Shown piece after piece: positions 7,430 to 15,377 of a stretch of DNA of 30,455 bases. The DNA lies in NCBI GenBank assembly GCA_024699595.1, contig JAILPG010000109.1, positions 1-30,455 on the forward strand. Direction: 5' to 3'. Below the pieces are notes generated by a model. That model worked only from the letters and a program-made list of their open reading frames with translations, had not been told where the DNA came from and did not search any database. This stretch comes from Lachnospiraceae bacterium (GTDB taxonomy: Bacteria > Bacillota_A > Clostridia > Lachnospirales > Lachnospiraceae). Within the stretch, counting starts at the first letter, position 1. Each line of letters begins with the position of its first letter. The position numbers were made by a program, and so were the translations under genes.

Positions 7430-8584
7430 ATGAGTACGGCTTTGACTGACAGGAAGAAAAAGGAAAAGTCATATTTTGATTTTACGCTGTTATTCATAGT
7501 GATATTTCTTTTGTGCTTCGGGCTCGTGATGCTTTACAGCGTGAGCTCATATGATGCAAATCTTAATTACGGCGATTCCGCCTTTTTTCTCAAAAAACAG
7601 CTTATCTCAACCGTTTTCGGGATCGTGGCCATGGTGGTCGTGATCTTTATTGATTATCATTTCTGGGAAAGATTTGCTTTTCTTGCATATATCGCTTCAG
7701 CTGTATTGATCCTTATGGTGCTGACTCCTCTGGGTTATGAGGTAAACGGAGCCAGAAGATGGCTTAATCTCGGTATATCCCTTCAGCCTGCCGAAGTTGC
7801 AAAAGTGGGTATGATAATATTTTATGCTTCGATAGTCTGCAGACTCGGAAAAAACATCTACTCCAAATACGGACTGGTACTCATCCTTGTATCGGCGCTC
7901 ATTATCTCGGGAATGATACTGGTCATTACGGAAAATTTAAGTTCCGCTATAATCATATTTGGAATAGTGTTCATGATGATGTTTGTTTCCACTCCGGGGT
8001 ACAGGGAATACCTAATAGTCGCGGGAACGGGCATAACCGCTGCGGCCGTCATCGTGGCACTTGTGTACAACGGTGTCTTAAGCGGAGAAAAGAATTACAG
8101 ATTTGCAAGGATCGAAGCATGGCTCAACCCTGAAGCTTATTCATCCAAAGAGAGCTTTCAGACCCTTCAGTCACTGTATGCGATCGGTTCGGGCGATATC
8201 TTCGGGAAAGGTTTGGGACAGAGCCTTCAGAAGCTTGGTTACATTCCGGAGGCCCAGAATGATATGATCTTTTCCGTTATCTGTGAGGAGCTTGGCCTGT
8301 TTGGGGCGTTTGCGATAATGCTCATGTTTCTCATAATGATATGGAGATTTTTCGTCATAGCAAATAATGCCGAGGATGAATTCGGAGCGATGATAGTCGT
8401 TGGCGTCATGTCGCATATTGCCATACAGGTGATCTTAAATATCGCGGTTGTCACCAACACTATACCGAATACAGGCATAACCCTTCCGTTCATAAGCTAC
8501 GGAGGATCGGCGGTCGTGTTCCTGCTTATTGAGATGGGTCTTGTATTAAGTGTGGCAAGGAGCATCAAACTGAAATCAGTCTGA
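7430..8584 (+). CDS. ftsW: Septal peptidoglycan polymerase FtsW (SEDS family)
   Basis: FtsW polymerises lipid II into glycan strands at the division site, working with a class B PBP. The 384-residue protein has about ten membrane helices and the SEDS motifs GARRWLNLGISLQPAEVAK (about 106-124), GKGLGQSLQKLGYIPEAQND (about 262-281) and PNTGITLPFISYGGSA (about 345-360). RodA and SpoVE share this fold, but placement between mraY and ftsQ favours FtsW. ATG 7430 follows GAGGGTAG. A short AT-rich palindrome at the stop codon (8573-8587) followed by T's may act as a weak terminator. Confidence 0.93.
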   Translation: MSTALTDRKKKEKSYFDFTLLFIVIFLLCFGLVMLYSVSSYDANLNYGDSAFFLKKQLISTVFGIVAMVVVIFIDYHFWERFAFLAYIASAVLILMVLTPLGYEVNGARRWLNLGISLQPAEVAKVGMIIFYASIVCRLGKNIYSKYGLVLILVSALIISGMILVITENLSSAIIIFGIVFMMMFVSTPGYREYLIVAGTGITAAAVIVALVYNGVLSGEKNYRFARIEAWLNPEAYSSKESFQTLQSLYAIGSGDIFGKGLGQSLQKLGYIPEAQNDMIFSVICEELGLFGAFAIMLMFLIMIWRFFVIANNAEDEFGAMIVVGVMSHIAIQVILNIAVVTNTIPNTGITLPFISYGGSAVVFLLIEMGLVLSVARSIKLKSV

Positions 8585-8687
8585 TTTTTTGCAGTTTTTT
8601 TGATTTTTATCTTGAACTTTTTTGGCAAGGGGGGTAATGTAATTAAGGGAAGTGTCCGATATATCAGACAGAGATATTTTGGATATT

Positions 8688-8711
8688 ACACGGGCTTGGG
8701 GAGGCCGGTGT
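8688..8711 (+). other. Stem-loop in the ftsQ leader
   Basis: ACACGGGCTT and AGGCCGGTGT pair over ten positions with one mismatch and one wobble around a GGGG loop, ending 21 bases before ftsQ. The 148-bp ftsW-ftsQ gap also holds TTGAAC (8614-8619) 17 bp before TAATGT, a weak promoter candidate, and ATATC/GATAT half-sites at 8661-8677. No gene is visible in the gap. A regulatory role is only inferred. Confidence 0.35.
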
Positions 8712-8732
8712 AAGAGAAAACGGGGATCGTAA

Positions 8733-9494
8733 ATGACTAATACGGCGGTTGAAGGCGGCTATCCGTCCGCTTATAAGGACACAAAGACATTAAAATATAC
8801 ACTTGCATTTCTTGTTATTTTCATTCTGTGCTGCAGTCTGTTAATGGTGATCAAGATGAGATTTACCATTACAGAAGTCTCCGTTGCAGGAAACGATCAT
8901 TATACCCGTGATGAGATAATAGATATGGTACTGTCTTCCGACCTTGAGAAGAATTCTATATTTCTGTACTTAAAGAACAGATTCTTAAAGGCTAAGGAAA
9001 TCCCTTTTGTGGAGCAGATGGATATAGAGATACTGTCACCGACTTCGGTAAAGATAACGGTTTATGAGAAGGCTGTGGCAGGATATGTGGAATATTTGGG
9101 ACACTATCTGTACTTTGACAAGGACGGGATCGTAGTGGAAAGCTCACTTGACAGGATCAAGGATATCCCGTTTGTAACCGGTCTTACCTTCGATCACATG
9201 GCTCTGCATGAAAAGCTTCCGGTAGGAAATGAATCCGTTTTCAAACTGATCTTAAATCTTACACAGATCCTTACCAAGTATGACATAAAAGTAGACAGGA
9301 TATATTTTGACAAGAATTATAATATCACGCTTTATTTCGACAAGGTCGGCGTACTCCTCGGTAACAGCGACAATATCGATGAGAAGATAAACAGGCTCAG
9401 ATCGCTGCTTCCAAAGATGTCAGGGTACAGCGGAGAACTGCATATGGAGAACTATACAGGTGAGGAGGAAAAGTTCTCATTTGAGAGGAAATAA
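8733..9494 (+). CDS. ftsQ: Cell division protein FtsQ/DivIB
   Basis: A 253-residue bitopic membrane protein. A short cytoplasmic head is followed by one helix (YTLAFLVIFILCCSLLMVI, about 27-45) and then directly by a POTRA domain (ITEVSVAGNDHYTRDEIIDM, about 51-70) and the beta-rich FtsQ/DivIB domain. The family links FtsL and DivIC in the divisome, and the POTRA domain is its interaction site. The ribosome site before ATG 8733 is weak (GGGGAT), and a leader hairpin lies just upstream. Position between ftsW and ftsZ supports the call; an ftsA gene, often found here, is missing. Confidence 0.9.
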   Translation: MTNTAVEGGYPSAYKDTKTLKYTLAFLVIFILCCSLLMVIKMRFTITEVSVAGNDHYTRDEIIDMVLSSDLEKNSIFLYLKNRFLKAKEIPFVEQMDIEILSPTSVKITVYEKAVAGYVEYLGHYLYFDKDGIVVESSLDRIKDIPFVTGLTFDHMALHEKLPVGNESVFKLILNLTQILTKYDIKVDRIYFDKNYNITLYFDKVGVLLGNSDNIDEKINRLRSLLPKMSGYSGELHMENYTGEEEKFSFERK

Positions 9495-9505
9495 TAATTT
9501 TTTTG

Positions 9506-9534
9506 TTGAAAAATGCTTGAAATAATTATATGAT
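9506..9534 (+). promoter_or_regulatory. ftsZ promoter
   Basis: TTGAAA (9506-9511), a 17-bp spacer and TATGAT (9529-9534) form a strong sigma-A promoter in the 83-bp ftsQ-ftsZ gap, with a start near 9541. ftsZ can thus be made in excess over the rest of the cluster. Confidence 0.7.
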
Positions 9535-9577
9535 GGTACTAATGAGTGGAGATTAAATTAAAGGAGGGAGCTTAAAA

Positions 9578-10987
9578 GTGTTAGAAATTGTTAACAACGA
9601 ATACGAAGCTGCTGCGAAGATACTCGTCGTAGGGGTAGGCGGTGCCGGTAATAATGCAGTAAGCCGTATGGTCGATTCAAACGTCTCAGGCGTTGAATTT
9701 CTGGGCGTTAATACTGATAAACAAGCATTGCAGTTATGCAAATCGCCAAGGCTTTTACAGATAGGCGATAAGATCACTCAGGGACTCGGATGCGGCGCAT
9801 TGCCTGAAATTGGGGAACAGGCAGCCGAAGAGAGCGCTGAAGACATTGCAAATGCGATCCGTGGTGCACATATGGTATTTGTCACCTGCGGAATGGGCGG
9901 CGGTACCGGAACCGGTGCAGCACCTGTGATCGCAAAGATCGCAAAGGAGCAGGGCGCACTTACAGTAGGTGTAGTTACCAAGCCTTTCAGATTTGAAGCC
10001 AAGACCCGTATGCAGAATGCTGAGGGCGGTATTGAAAAGCTCAAACAGAATGTTGATACACTCATAGTTATCCCGAATGACAAGCTTTTGGAGCTCGTCG
10101 ACAGGAGAACGACTATGCAGGATGCATTAAAGATCGCTGACGAAGTATTACAGCAGGCTGTAAGAGGTATCACCGATCTTATCAACGTTCCCTCCCTTAT
10201 CAATCTTGACTTTGCGGATGTCAAGACAGTCATGGAAAACAAGGGCATTGCCCATATAGGTATAGGATATGCCAAGGGTGACGATAAAGCCATCGAGGCA
10301 GTTAAGCAGGCGGTTAATTCTCCGCTGCTTGAGACCACCATTGAAGGCGCCACTCATGTTATTGTCAACATCTCAGGTGAGATCACCCTGCTTGATGCTG
10401 ATGATGCGGTATCATATGTCCGTGAACTTACCGGTGATGATGTCAACCTGATCATGGGTGCCATGGATGATGACAGTGAGCCGGATTCATGTACTGTTAC
10501 CGTTATTGCTACAGGTATCACTCCCGTAAATACATCTCCTCTCGGAGGCGGAAACGGAATACAGATGGGTTCGAATCTCAACAGATTCATCAATCAGAAT
10601 CCCAACCCCTATCCGAGAAGACCTTCTACCGGATTAACCGGAACAGGAAACGGGCCGATAAATACCACCATGAACAATGGAATGGGTATGAACGTCGGAT
10701 ATAACAGACCCGGAATGGTAAACAACCAGCCTCAGTATAATCAGAACATGAACAGGGGACAGTATCAGCCCGGTATGCAGGGCATGAATCCCGGAATGCA
10801 GGGTATGAACCAGCCGATCAATACTACGATGAACGGCATGCAGGGAACACCTCCCCAGGGCGTAGGGGCAAGACCGGTTAACTCACCGTTTGGCGCAGGA
10901 GCCGGAGTGCAGGGTTCGGGAGCAGGCCCCATACAGAGCAAGGTAGAGGCCAAATCCATCAAGATACCTGATTTCCTTAAGAAATAA
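9578..10987 (+). CDS. ftsZ: Cell division GTPase FtsZ
   Basis: FtsZ is the tubulin-like GTPase that builds the Z ring on the inner membrane. The 469-residue product has the nucleotide-binding start [18 protein letters not shown] (about 14-31), the tubulin signature [10 protein letters not shown] (about 108-117) and the T7 catalytic loop NLDFAD (about 209-214). After the globular core (about 1-320) comes a linker of about 140 residues rich in Asn, Gly, Met, Gln and Pro with [13 protein letters not shown] repeats. It ends in the conserved tail IKIPDFLKK that would bind partners such as SepF. The start is GTG 9578, seven bases after AGGAGGGAG. It has its own promoter and a strong terminator. Confidence 0.98.
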   Translation: MLEIVNNEYEAAAKILVVGVGGAGNNAVSRMVDSNVSGVEFLGVNTDKQALQLCKSPRLLQIGDKITQGLGCGALPEIGEQAAEESAEDIANAIRGAHMVFVTCGMGGGTGTGAAPVIAKIAKEQGALTVGVVTKPFRFEAKTRMQNAEGGIEKLKQNVDTLIVIPNDKLLELVDRRTTMQDALKIADEVLQQAVRGITDLINVPSLINLDFADVKTVMENKGIAHIGIGYAKGDDKAIEAVKQAVNSPLLETTIEGATHVIVNISGEITLLDADDAVSYVRELTGDDVNLIMGAMDDDSEPDSCTVTVIATGITPVNTSPLGGGNGIQMGSNLNRFINQNPNPYPRRPSTGLTGTGNGPINTTMNNGMGMNVGYNRPGMVNNQPQYNQNMNRGQYQPGMQGMNPGMQGMNQPINTTMNGMQGTPPQGVGARPVNSPFGAGAGVQGSGAGPIQSKVEAKSIKIPDFLKK

Positions 10988-11025
10988 GACAGATAAAAAG
11001 TATATCAACCTGATAAAATGAACAT

Positions 11026-11054
11026 ACCCCTCTGTGAACCAGAGGGGTGTTTTT
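11026..11054 (+). terminator. Rho-independent terminator of ftsZ
   Basis: ACCCCTCTG (11026-11034) and CAGAGGGGT (11040-11048) make a perfect 9-bp stem with a 5-nt loop followed by GTTTTT. It ends the dcw cluster. Confidence 0.9.
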
Positions 11055-11064
11055 AAGAAAAAGC

Positions 11065-11343
11065 ATGATAGAAAAGAAACAGATATTAAGCTTCAATTAT
11101 TACAACAGCAAAAAGCCGTTTACCGGAAGCGATGACGGCATGAGATACCGTATCATCAAAGAGGGTGAAGACACTGAGGAAAGCAGTGCAAACTTTCTTG
11201 TAAGCGTATGGCCGGAACCCTTCTGTTATGAAAAGACTGATAAGGATAAGATCATAGAGACGACCCTGCCTTTTTCAGAAGAAGGGTATGAAGCGATCGT
11301 GCCTTATTTAAACGGTATTCATGATAAGATAGTGACCGGATAA
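11065..11343 (+). CDS. Small conserved protein of unknown function (92 aa)
   Basis: A soluble, acidic 92-residue protein beginning MIEKKQILSFNYYNSKKPFTG and containing a GMRYRI segment and VSVWPEPFCYEKT. Similar small Lachnospiraceae proteins exist from memory and are sometimes labelled GNAT acetyltransferase, but no acetyl-CoA binding motif is visible here, so I do not assign that function. ATG 11065 is chosen; GTG 11047 lies inside the ftsZ terminator. No convincing ribosome site or promoter precedes it: the start is only 11 bases after the terminator T-run. Expression may depend on read-through from ftsZ. A palindrome and the nrdR promoter follow. Confidence 0.65.
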   Translation: MIEKKQILSFNYYNSKKPFTGSDDGMRYRIIKEGEDTEESSANFLVSVWPEPFCYEKTDKDKIIETTLPFSEEGYEAIVPYLNGIHDKIVTG

Positions 11344-11355
11344 AAGACAGATATC

Positions 11356-11370
11356 AAAACAGACTGTTTT
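11356..11370. promoter_or_regulatory. Perfect palindrome abutting the nrdR promoter
   Basis: AAAACAG-A-CTGTTTT is a perfect inverted repeat with 7-bp arms and a one-base centre. It ends two bases before the -35 of the nrdR promoter. The one-base centre makes an RNA hairpin awkward, so a repressor or activator operator is more likely; no regulator is known for it. Confidence 0.5.
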
Positions 11371-11372
11371 AG

Positions 11373-11401
11373 TTGACATAATTCAATGTTTTGAATATCA
11401 T
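11373..11401 (+). promoter_or_regulatory. nrdR promoter
   Basis: A perfect -35 TTGACA (11373-11378), 17-bp spacer and TATCAT (11396-11401, 5 of 6). The transcript would start near 11408, leaving a leader of about 90 nt. The leader includes a GCGGCT/AGCTGC hairpin around 11409-11424. Confidence 0.8.
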
Positions 11402-11499
11402 ATATGTGTGCGGCTTCAAAGCTGCCGTTATCTGTATCACCTTAAAAGGCGTTCAGAACTGACAGAAATCATAGTATGAGGAAGTAAGAGGGGTATAAT

Positions 11500-11955
11500 A
11501 TGAAATGTCCATTTTGCGGTCATGAAAACACCAGGGTTATTGACAGCCGTCCGGCAGAGGATAATAACTCAATAAGGCGCAGAAGAGTCTGTGATGAATG
11601 CGATAAGAGGTTTACGACCTATGAGAAGATCGAGACGATACCGCTTATCATCATCAAGAAGGATAATAACAGGGAAGCTTATGACCGTACCAAGATCGAA
11701 GCCGGAATATTAAGAGCCTGCCATAAGAGACCTGTTTCGGCATCCCAGATCACCAAGATCGTTGATGAGGTTGAGGTTGAGGTCTTCAATTATGAGGACA
11801 AGGAAATACCAAGCGAGGTTATCGGCGAGCTTGTAATGGATAAATTAAAGGATCTCGATCCGGTCGCATATGTAAGATTTGCATCCGTATACAGGGAATT
11901 CAAGGATGTAAATACCTTCATGGATGAGTTAAAGAAGGTTTTGGACAGAGAATAA
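11500..11955 (+). CDS. nrdR: Ribonucleotide reductase repressor NrdR
   Basis: NrdR senses the dATP/ATP balance and represses ribonucleotide reductase genes through paired NrdR boxes. The 151-residue protein starts with a zinc ribbon (Cys3, Cys6, Cys31, Cys34, with the RRRRVC basic stretch at 26-31). An ATP-cone follows (about 47-137: IIKKDNNREAYDRTKIEAGI onward), including the ending VAYVRFASVYREFKD. ATG 11500 follows GAGGGG by seven bases. It lies 63 bp before a peptide-type ABC transporter operon and probably shares its transcript. NrdR-box-like repeats occur in this window before mraZ, not next to nrdR. Confidence 0.97.
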   Translation: MKCPFCGHENTRVIDSRPAEDNNSIRRRRVCDECDKRFTTYEKIETIPLIIIKKDNNREAYDRTKIEAGILRACHKRPVSASQITKIVDEVEVEVFNYEDKEIPSEVIGELVMDKLKDLDPVAYVRFASVYREFKDVNTFMDELKKVLDRE

Positions 11956-12018
11956 GGAAACTTGGGATTTCTTATTTTATAAAAACAGAATATGGAAAAG
12001 AAGAGGAGATAACACATT

Positions 12019-13536
12019 ATGAAGAAGCGGTTTTATTCAATTCTTTCAGTGTTTGTGTTACTGACACTGACTATTGCACTGAGCGGATGCTCAGGTGATA
12101 AGACAGGAGGATCTTCGAAGATAGTTGTTGGAATAGCACAAGATCTTGAAGACAGTCTTGACCCACACAAAGCAGTTGCGGCAGGAACTAAAGAGGTATT
12201 GTTCAACATGTATGAGGGCCTTTTAAAGCCCGATCCCGATGGAAATATCATTCCCGCCGTTGCTGAAAGCTATGAGGTCTCTGATGACGGAAAGGTATAC
12301 ACCTTTAAGCTCAGGGACAACGTAAAGTTTCATAACGGTAACCCCGTGACGGCGGAGGATGTTAAATACAGCATCGAAAAAAGCGCCGGTATGACGGGGG
12401 ATACACCTCTCATATCGGCTTTTTCTCTGATTGAGAGTGTTGATGCAAAGGACGAAGGAACTGTTGTGATCACTCTTTCGGAGCAGAACATGGAATTTCC
12501 TTCCTATCTTGCGATGGTAAATGCAGCCATCATACCGAAGGATAATAAAAATCCGGATACCGAACCTGTCGGTACGGGTCCGTATAAATATGTTTCAAGG
12601 TCACCTCAGGAAAACATCATCGTGGAAAGATTTGATGATTACTGGGGCGAGAAGGCTTATATAAAGGATGTGACCTTCAAGGTTGAAGCAAATGCCGATA
12701 CGATCGTAATGGATCTTTTGGGCGGATCAATAGACATGTTCCCGAGGCTTACAACGACTCAGGTAAGCCAGTTAAATGATAATTTCACGATATATCAGGG
12801 AACCATGAACCTTGTGCAGGCTCTGTATCTTAACAACGCCGTTAAGCCTTTTGACGATGTCAGGGTACGTAAGGCTCTCTGCTATGCCACAGATATAGAT
12901 GATATCTTAAAGCTCGCTTTTGATTCGGAGGGTGTGCCCATCGGATCGAGCATGTTCCCTTCTTTTGGGAAATATTACATGGAAGAGCTCAATGATGTCT
13001 ATGATTATGATCCTGAGAAAGCTAAGGAGCTCTTAAAGGAGGCCGGATATGAAAATGGATTTGACTTTAAGATAACCGTTCCTTCAAATTACCAGCCCCA
13101 TGTTGATACAGCGCAGGTTTTAGTGGAGCAGTATAAAAAGATCGGCGTTAATGCAAGCGTTCAGCTTGTTGAATGGAATTCATGGCTTTCGGACGTATAT
13201 ACGAACAGGAATTTTGAGACAACAGTCATCGGCGTTGATGCTTCCTCTATGACAGCAAGGGCTTTGCTTGAGAGGTTTTCTTCGGATGCGGGAGGCAATT
13301 TCATAAATTATAACAATCCCGAATATGACGAGATATTCAAGAAAGCCATAAGCACCTCTGATGATGCGGAGAGCACGGAGTACTACAAACAGCTTGAGAC
13401 CATTCTGTGTGAGGATGCGGCAAATGTCTACCTGCAGGATATGGCGGAGTTTGTGGCTCTGAATAAAAAGTTTGAGGGCTATACCTTCTATCCCATGTAT
13501 ATACAGGATATTTCAAAGATTAAATTCGCAGAATAA
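12019..13536 (+). CDS. Extracellular solute-binding lipoprotein, family 5 (peptide/nickel type)
   Basis: The substrate-binding component of an ABC importer, anchored outside the membrane as a lipoprotein. MKKRF, a hydrophobic core and the lipobox LSGC (Cys24) form the lipoprotein signal. The 505-residue length and the family 5 pattern (DPHKAVAAGTKEVLFNMYEG, YTFKLRDNVKFHNGNPVTAEDVKYS, GTGPYKY, LYLNNAVKPFDDVRVRKAL) fit DppA/OppA-like binding proteins. The ligand cannot be read from sequence; di- or oligopeptides are likeliest. ATG 12019 follows GAGGAGA. It heads the set binding protein - permease - permease - double ATPase, all in one direction with short gaps. Confidence 0.93.
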   Translation: MKKRFYSILSVFVLLTLTIALSGCSGDKTGGSSKIVVGIAQDLEDSLDPHKAVAAGTKEVLFNMYEGLLKPDPDGNIIPAVAESYEVSDDGKVYTFKLRDNVKFHNGNPVTAEDVKYSIEKSAGMTGDTPLISAFSLIESVDAKDEGTVVITLSEQNMEFPSYLAMVNAAIIPKDNKNPDTEPVGTGPYKYVSRSPQENIIVERFDDYWGEKAYIKDVTFKVEANADTIVMDLLGGSIDMFPRLTTTQVSQLNDNFTIYQGTMNLVQALYLNNAVKPFDDVRVRKALCYATDIDDILKLAFDSEGVPIGSSMFPSFGKYYMEELNDVYDYDPEKAKELLKEAGYENGFDFKITVPSNYQPHVDTAQVLVEQYKKIGVNASVQLVEWNSWLSDVYTNRNFETTVIGVDASSMTARALLERFSSDAGGNFINYNNPEYDEIFKKAISTSDDAESTEYYKQLETILCEDAANVYLQDMAEFVALNKKFEGYTFYPMYIQDISKIKFAE

Positions 13537-13622
13537 AGCACCTGCACACTGCAGATTTTACGCGGAAAAACGTTTGGATAAGCGATTCCCAATACCAGAA
13601 TAATTAATTTGGAGAACAAAAA

Positions 13623-14564
13623 ATGAGATACGTACTGAAGAAAACAGCAACAATGCTTGTCACCGTACTGCTTGTCTCATTTTTTGTTTTTCTTGCTTTT
13701 CAGATCATACCGGGTGACCCGGCAACAGCCATGCTCGGTACACAGGCAACTAAGGAAAAGGTTGAGGCATTAAGGGAACAGCTCGGACTTAACAGACCGC
13801 TTATCATAAGATATCTTGAATGGCTTAAGAGCTTTTTCTTCGGAAACATGGGCATATCTTATTCCTATGGTGTCAGCGTACGCTCAATGCTTGCGGGCAA
13901 AGTACCCATCACGCTTACACTTACGCTTATGTCTTTTATCCTTATCATATTGCTTTCAATCCCGATCGGCATAGAAAGTGCTGAGTATGAAGACAGACTT
14001 TTTGCAAGGTTTTCCGATGGTATCGGACAGGTGATAATGGCCGTTCCGCCTTTTTTTATCGGGATACTGCTCACATATTTTCTGGGTCTGTTACTGCATC
14101 TGTTCACGCCGGGCGGCTATGTGAGTTATAAAAGTGATTTTGGAGGCTTTTTGTACTATCTGCTGTTTCCTGCGATCGCCATAGCTCTTCCGAAGGCTGC
14201 CATGACGGTGAGGCTTTTGAAGAGCTCATTACTTAAGGAAGCAAAGCTTGACTATGTAAGGACGGCATACAGCAGAGGCAATTCCACAAAGGATGTTTTA
14301 TACAGGCATGTGCTTAAAAACGCAATAATACCTGTTATCACATTTCTCGGCATGACGTTATCCGATATAGTTGCCGGGAGTCTTATCGTGGAACAGGTCT
14401 TTTCAATTCCGGGAATAGGGAGGCTTCTCATCACTTCAATATCTAACAGGGATTATCCCGTTGTGTCAGCCATAATTTCGATCGTTGCCATAATAGTCAT
14501 AGTAAACAATTTCCTGGTGGATATCCTTTATCAGCTGATAGATCCGAGAACCGCACAGGACTAA
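13623..14564 (+). CDS. Peptide-type ABC transporter permease, DppB family
   Basis: The first membrane subunit of the importer. The 313-residue protein shows the DppB pattern: first helix with FLAFQIIPGDPATAMLG (about 26-42), then LREQLGLNRPLIIRYLEWL, four to five further helices, and the ATPase-coupling EAA loop (LLKEAKLDYVRTAYSRGNS, about 201-219). The ending DIVAGSLIVEQVFSIPGIGRLL is also typical. ATG 13623 follows TTTGGAGAAC. A small CTGCA-CAC-TGCAG hairpin sits in the 86-bp gap upstream. The DppC-type partner starts six bases after its stop. Confidence 0.95.
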   Translation: MRYVLKKTATMLVTVLLVSFFVFLAFQIIPGDPATAMLGTQATKEKVEALREQLGLNRPLIIRYLEWLKSFFFGNMGISYSYGVSVRSMLAGKVPITLTLTLMSFILIILLSIPIGIESAEYEDRLFARFSDGIGQVIMAVPPFFIGILLTYFLGLLLHLFTPGGYVSYKSDFGGFLYYLLFPAIAIALPKAAMTVRLLKSSLLKEAKLDYVRTAYSRGNSTKDVLYRHVLKNAIIPVITFLGMTLSDIVAGSLIVEQVFSIPGIGRLLITSISNRDYPVVSAIISIVAIIVIVNNFLVDILYQLIDPRTAQD

Positions 14565-14570
14565 ACGGGC

Positions 14571-15374
14571 ATGAAGATTAATAACAAATATAAGAACCGC
14601 AAATTCATAACGGGAGTCATAATAACATCGATCGTCCTTATATTTTCCCTGATCGGTGCCTTCTTTACGCCATATGATCCAAATGCAATGGATTCGTCAC
14701 TGAAGCTTGCACCGGTCTCTTCGTCGCATCTGCTTGGCTGTGATAATTTCGGAAGGGATATCCTAAGCCGCATACTTGCCGGGATGGGAACCACGCTCAT
14801 GGTGGCTGTAGGAACAGTGTTCATAGGTGTTGTCATTGGTACGATAGCCGGAGCGATAACCGGGTATTACGGAGGTGCGGTGGATGAGATCTTAATGAGA
14901 TTTAATGATGCCGTTCTTGCCTTTCCGAGCATTCTTTTAGCACTGGTATTCATAAGTATTTTAGGACCCGGAAAGTATAACGTGATAGCTGCTCTCGGCA
15001 TCGTATTCATCCCAAGCTATGCAAGGATAGTTAGATCTGAGTTCTTAAAATGCAGGAACATGGATTATGTAAAAAGCGCGAGGCTTATGGGAGCATCGGA
15101 TATGAGGATAATGTTTGTCCATATTCTGCCGAATGCATTTAAAGTGATGCTTTCTTCGATAGCTATAGGCTTTAACAATGCCGTTTTGGCAGAGGCCGGA
15201 ATGAGCTTTCTGGGGATCGGTGTGCAGCCGCCCGATGCAAGCCTTGGAAGAATGCTTTCCGAAGCCCAGACCTATCTTTTTATAAAACCGTCATACGCCA
15301 TTGTGTCCGGACTCATGATCGTGCTCATGATACTTGGCTTTTCGATGTTAAATGAAGGACTTGAGGAGGTATGA
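14571..15374 (+). CDS. Peptide-type ABC transporter permease, DppC family
   Basis: The second membrane subunit. The 267-residue protein has a first helix after NRKFITGVIIT, the DppC-type HLLGCDNFGRDILSRIL segment (about 45-61), and GAITGYYGGAVDEILMRFNDAVLAFPSI. The EAA loop follows (VKSARLMGASDMRIMFVHILPN, about 165-186), and SFLGIGVQPPDASLGRML near the end. It is slightly shorter than the usual 280-300 residues, mostly at the N-terminus. The ribosome site before ATG 14571 is poor, so translation is probably coupled to the preceding permease. Its stop (15372-15374) lies four bases before the ATPase start. Confidence 0.95.
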   Translation: MKINNKYKNRKFITGVIITSIVLIFSLIGAFFTPYDPNAMDSSLKLAPVSSSHLLGCDNFGRDILSRILAGMGTTLMVAVGTVFIGVVIGTIAGAITGYYGGAVDEILMRFNDAVLAFPSILLALVFISILGPGKYNVIAALGIVFIPSYARIVRSEFLKCRNMDYVKSARLMGASDMRIMFVHILPNAFKVMLSSIAIGFNNAVLAEAGMSFLGIGVQPPDASLGRMLSEAQTYLFIKPSYAIVSGLMIVLMILGFSMLNEGLEEV

Positions 15375-15377
15375 GAG

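Noticed and set aside
9778..10353. A 191-codon open frame on the minus strand inside ftsZ
   Set aside because: It is the antisense shadow of ftsZ; no ribosome site or recognisable domain.
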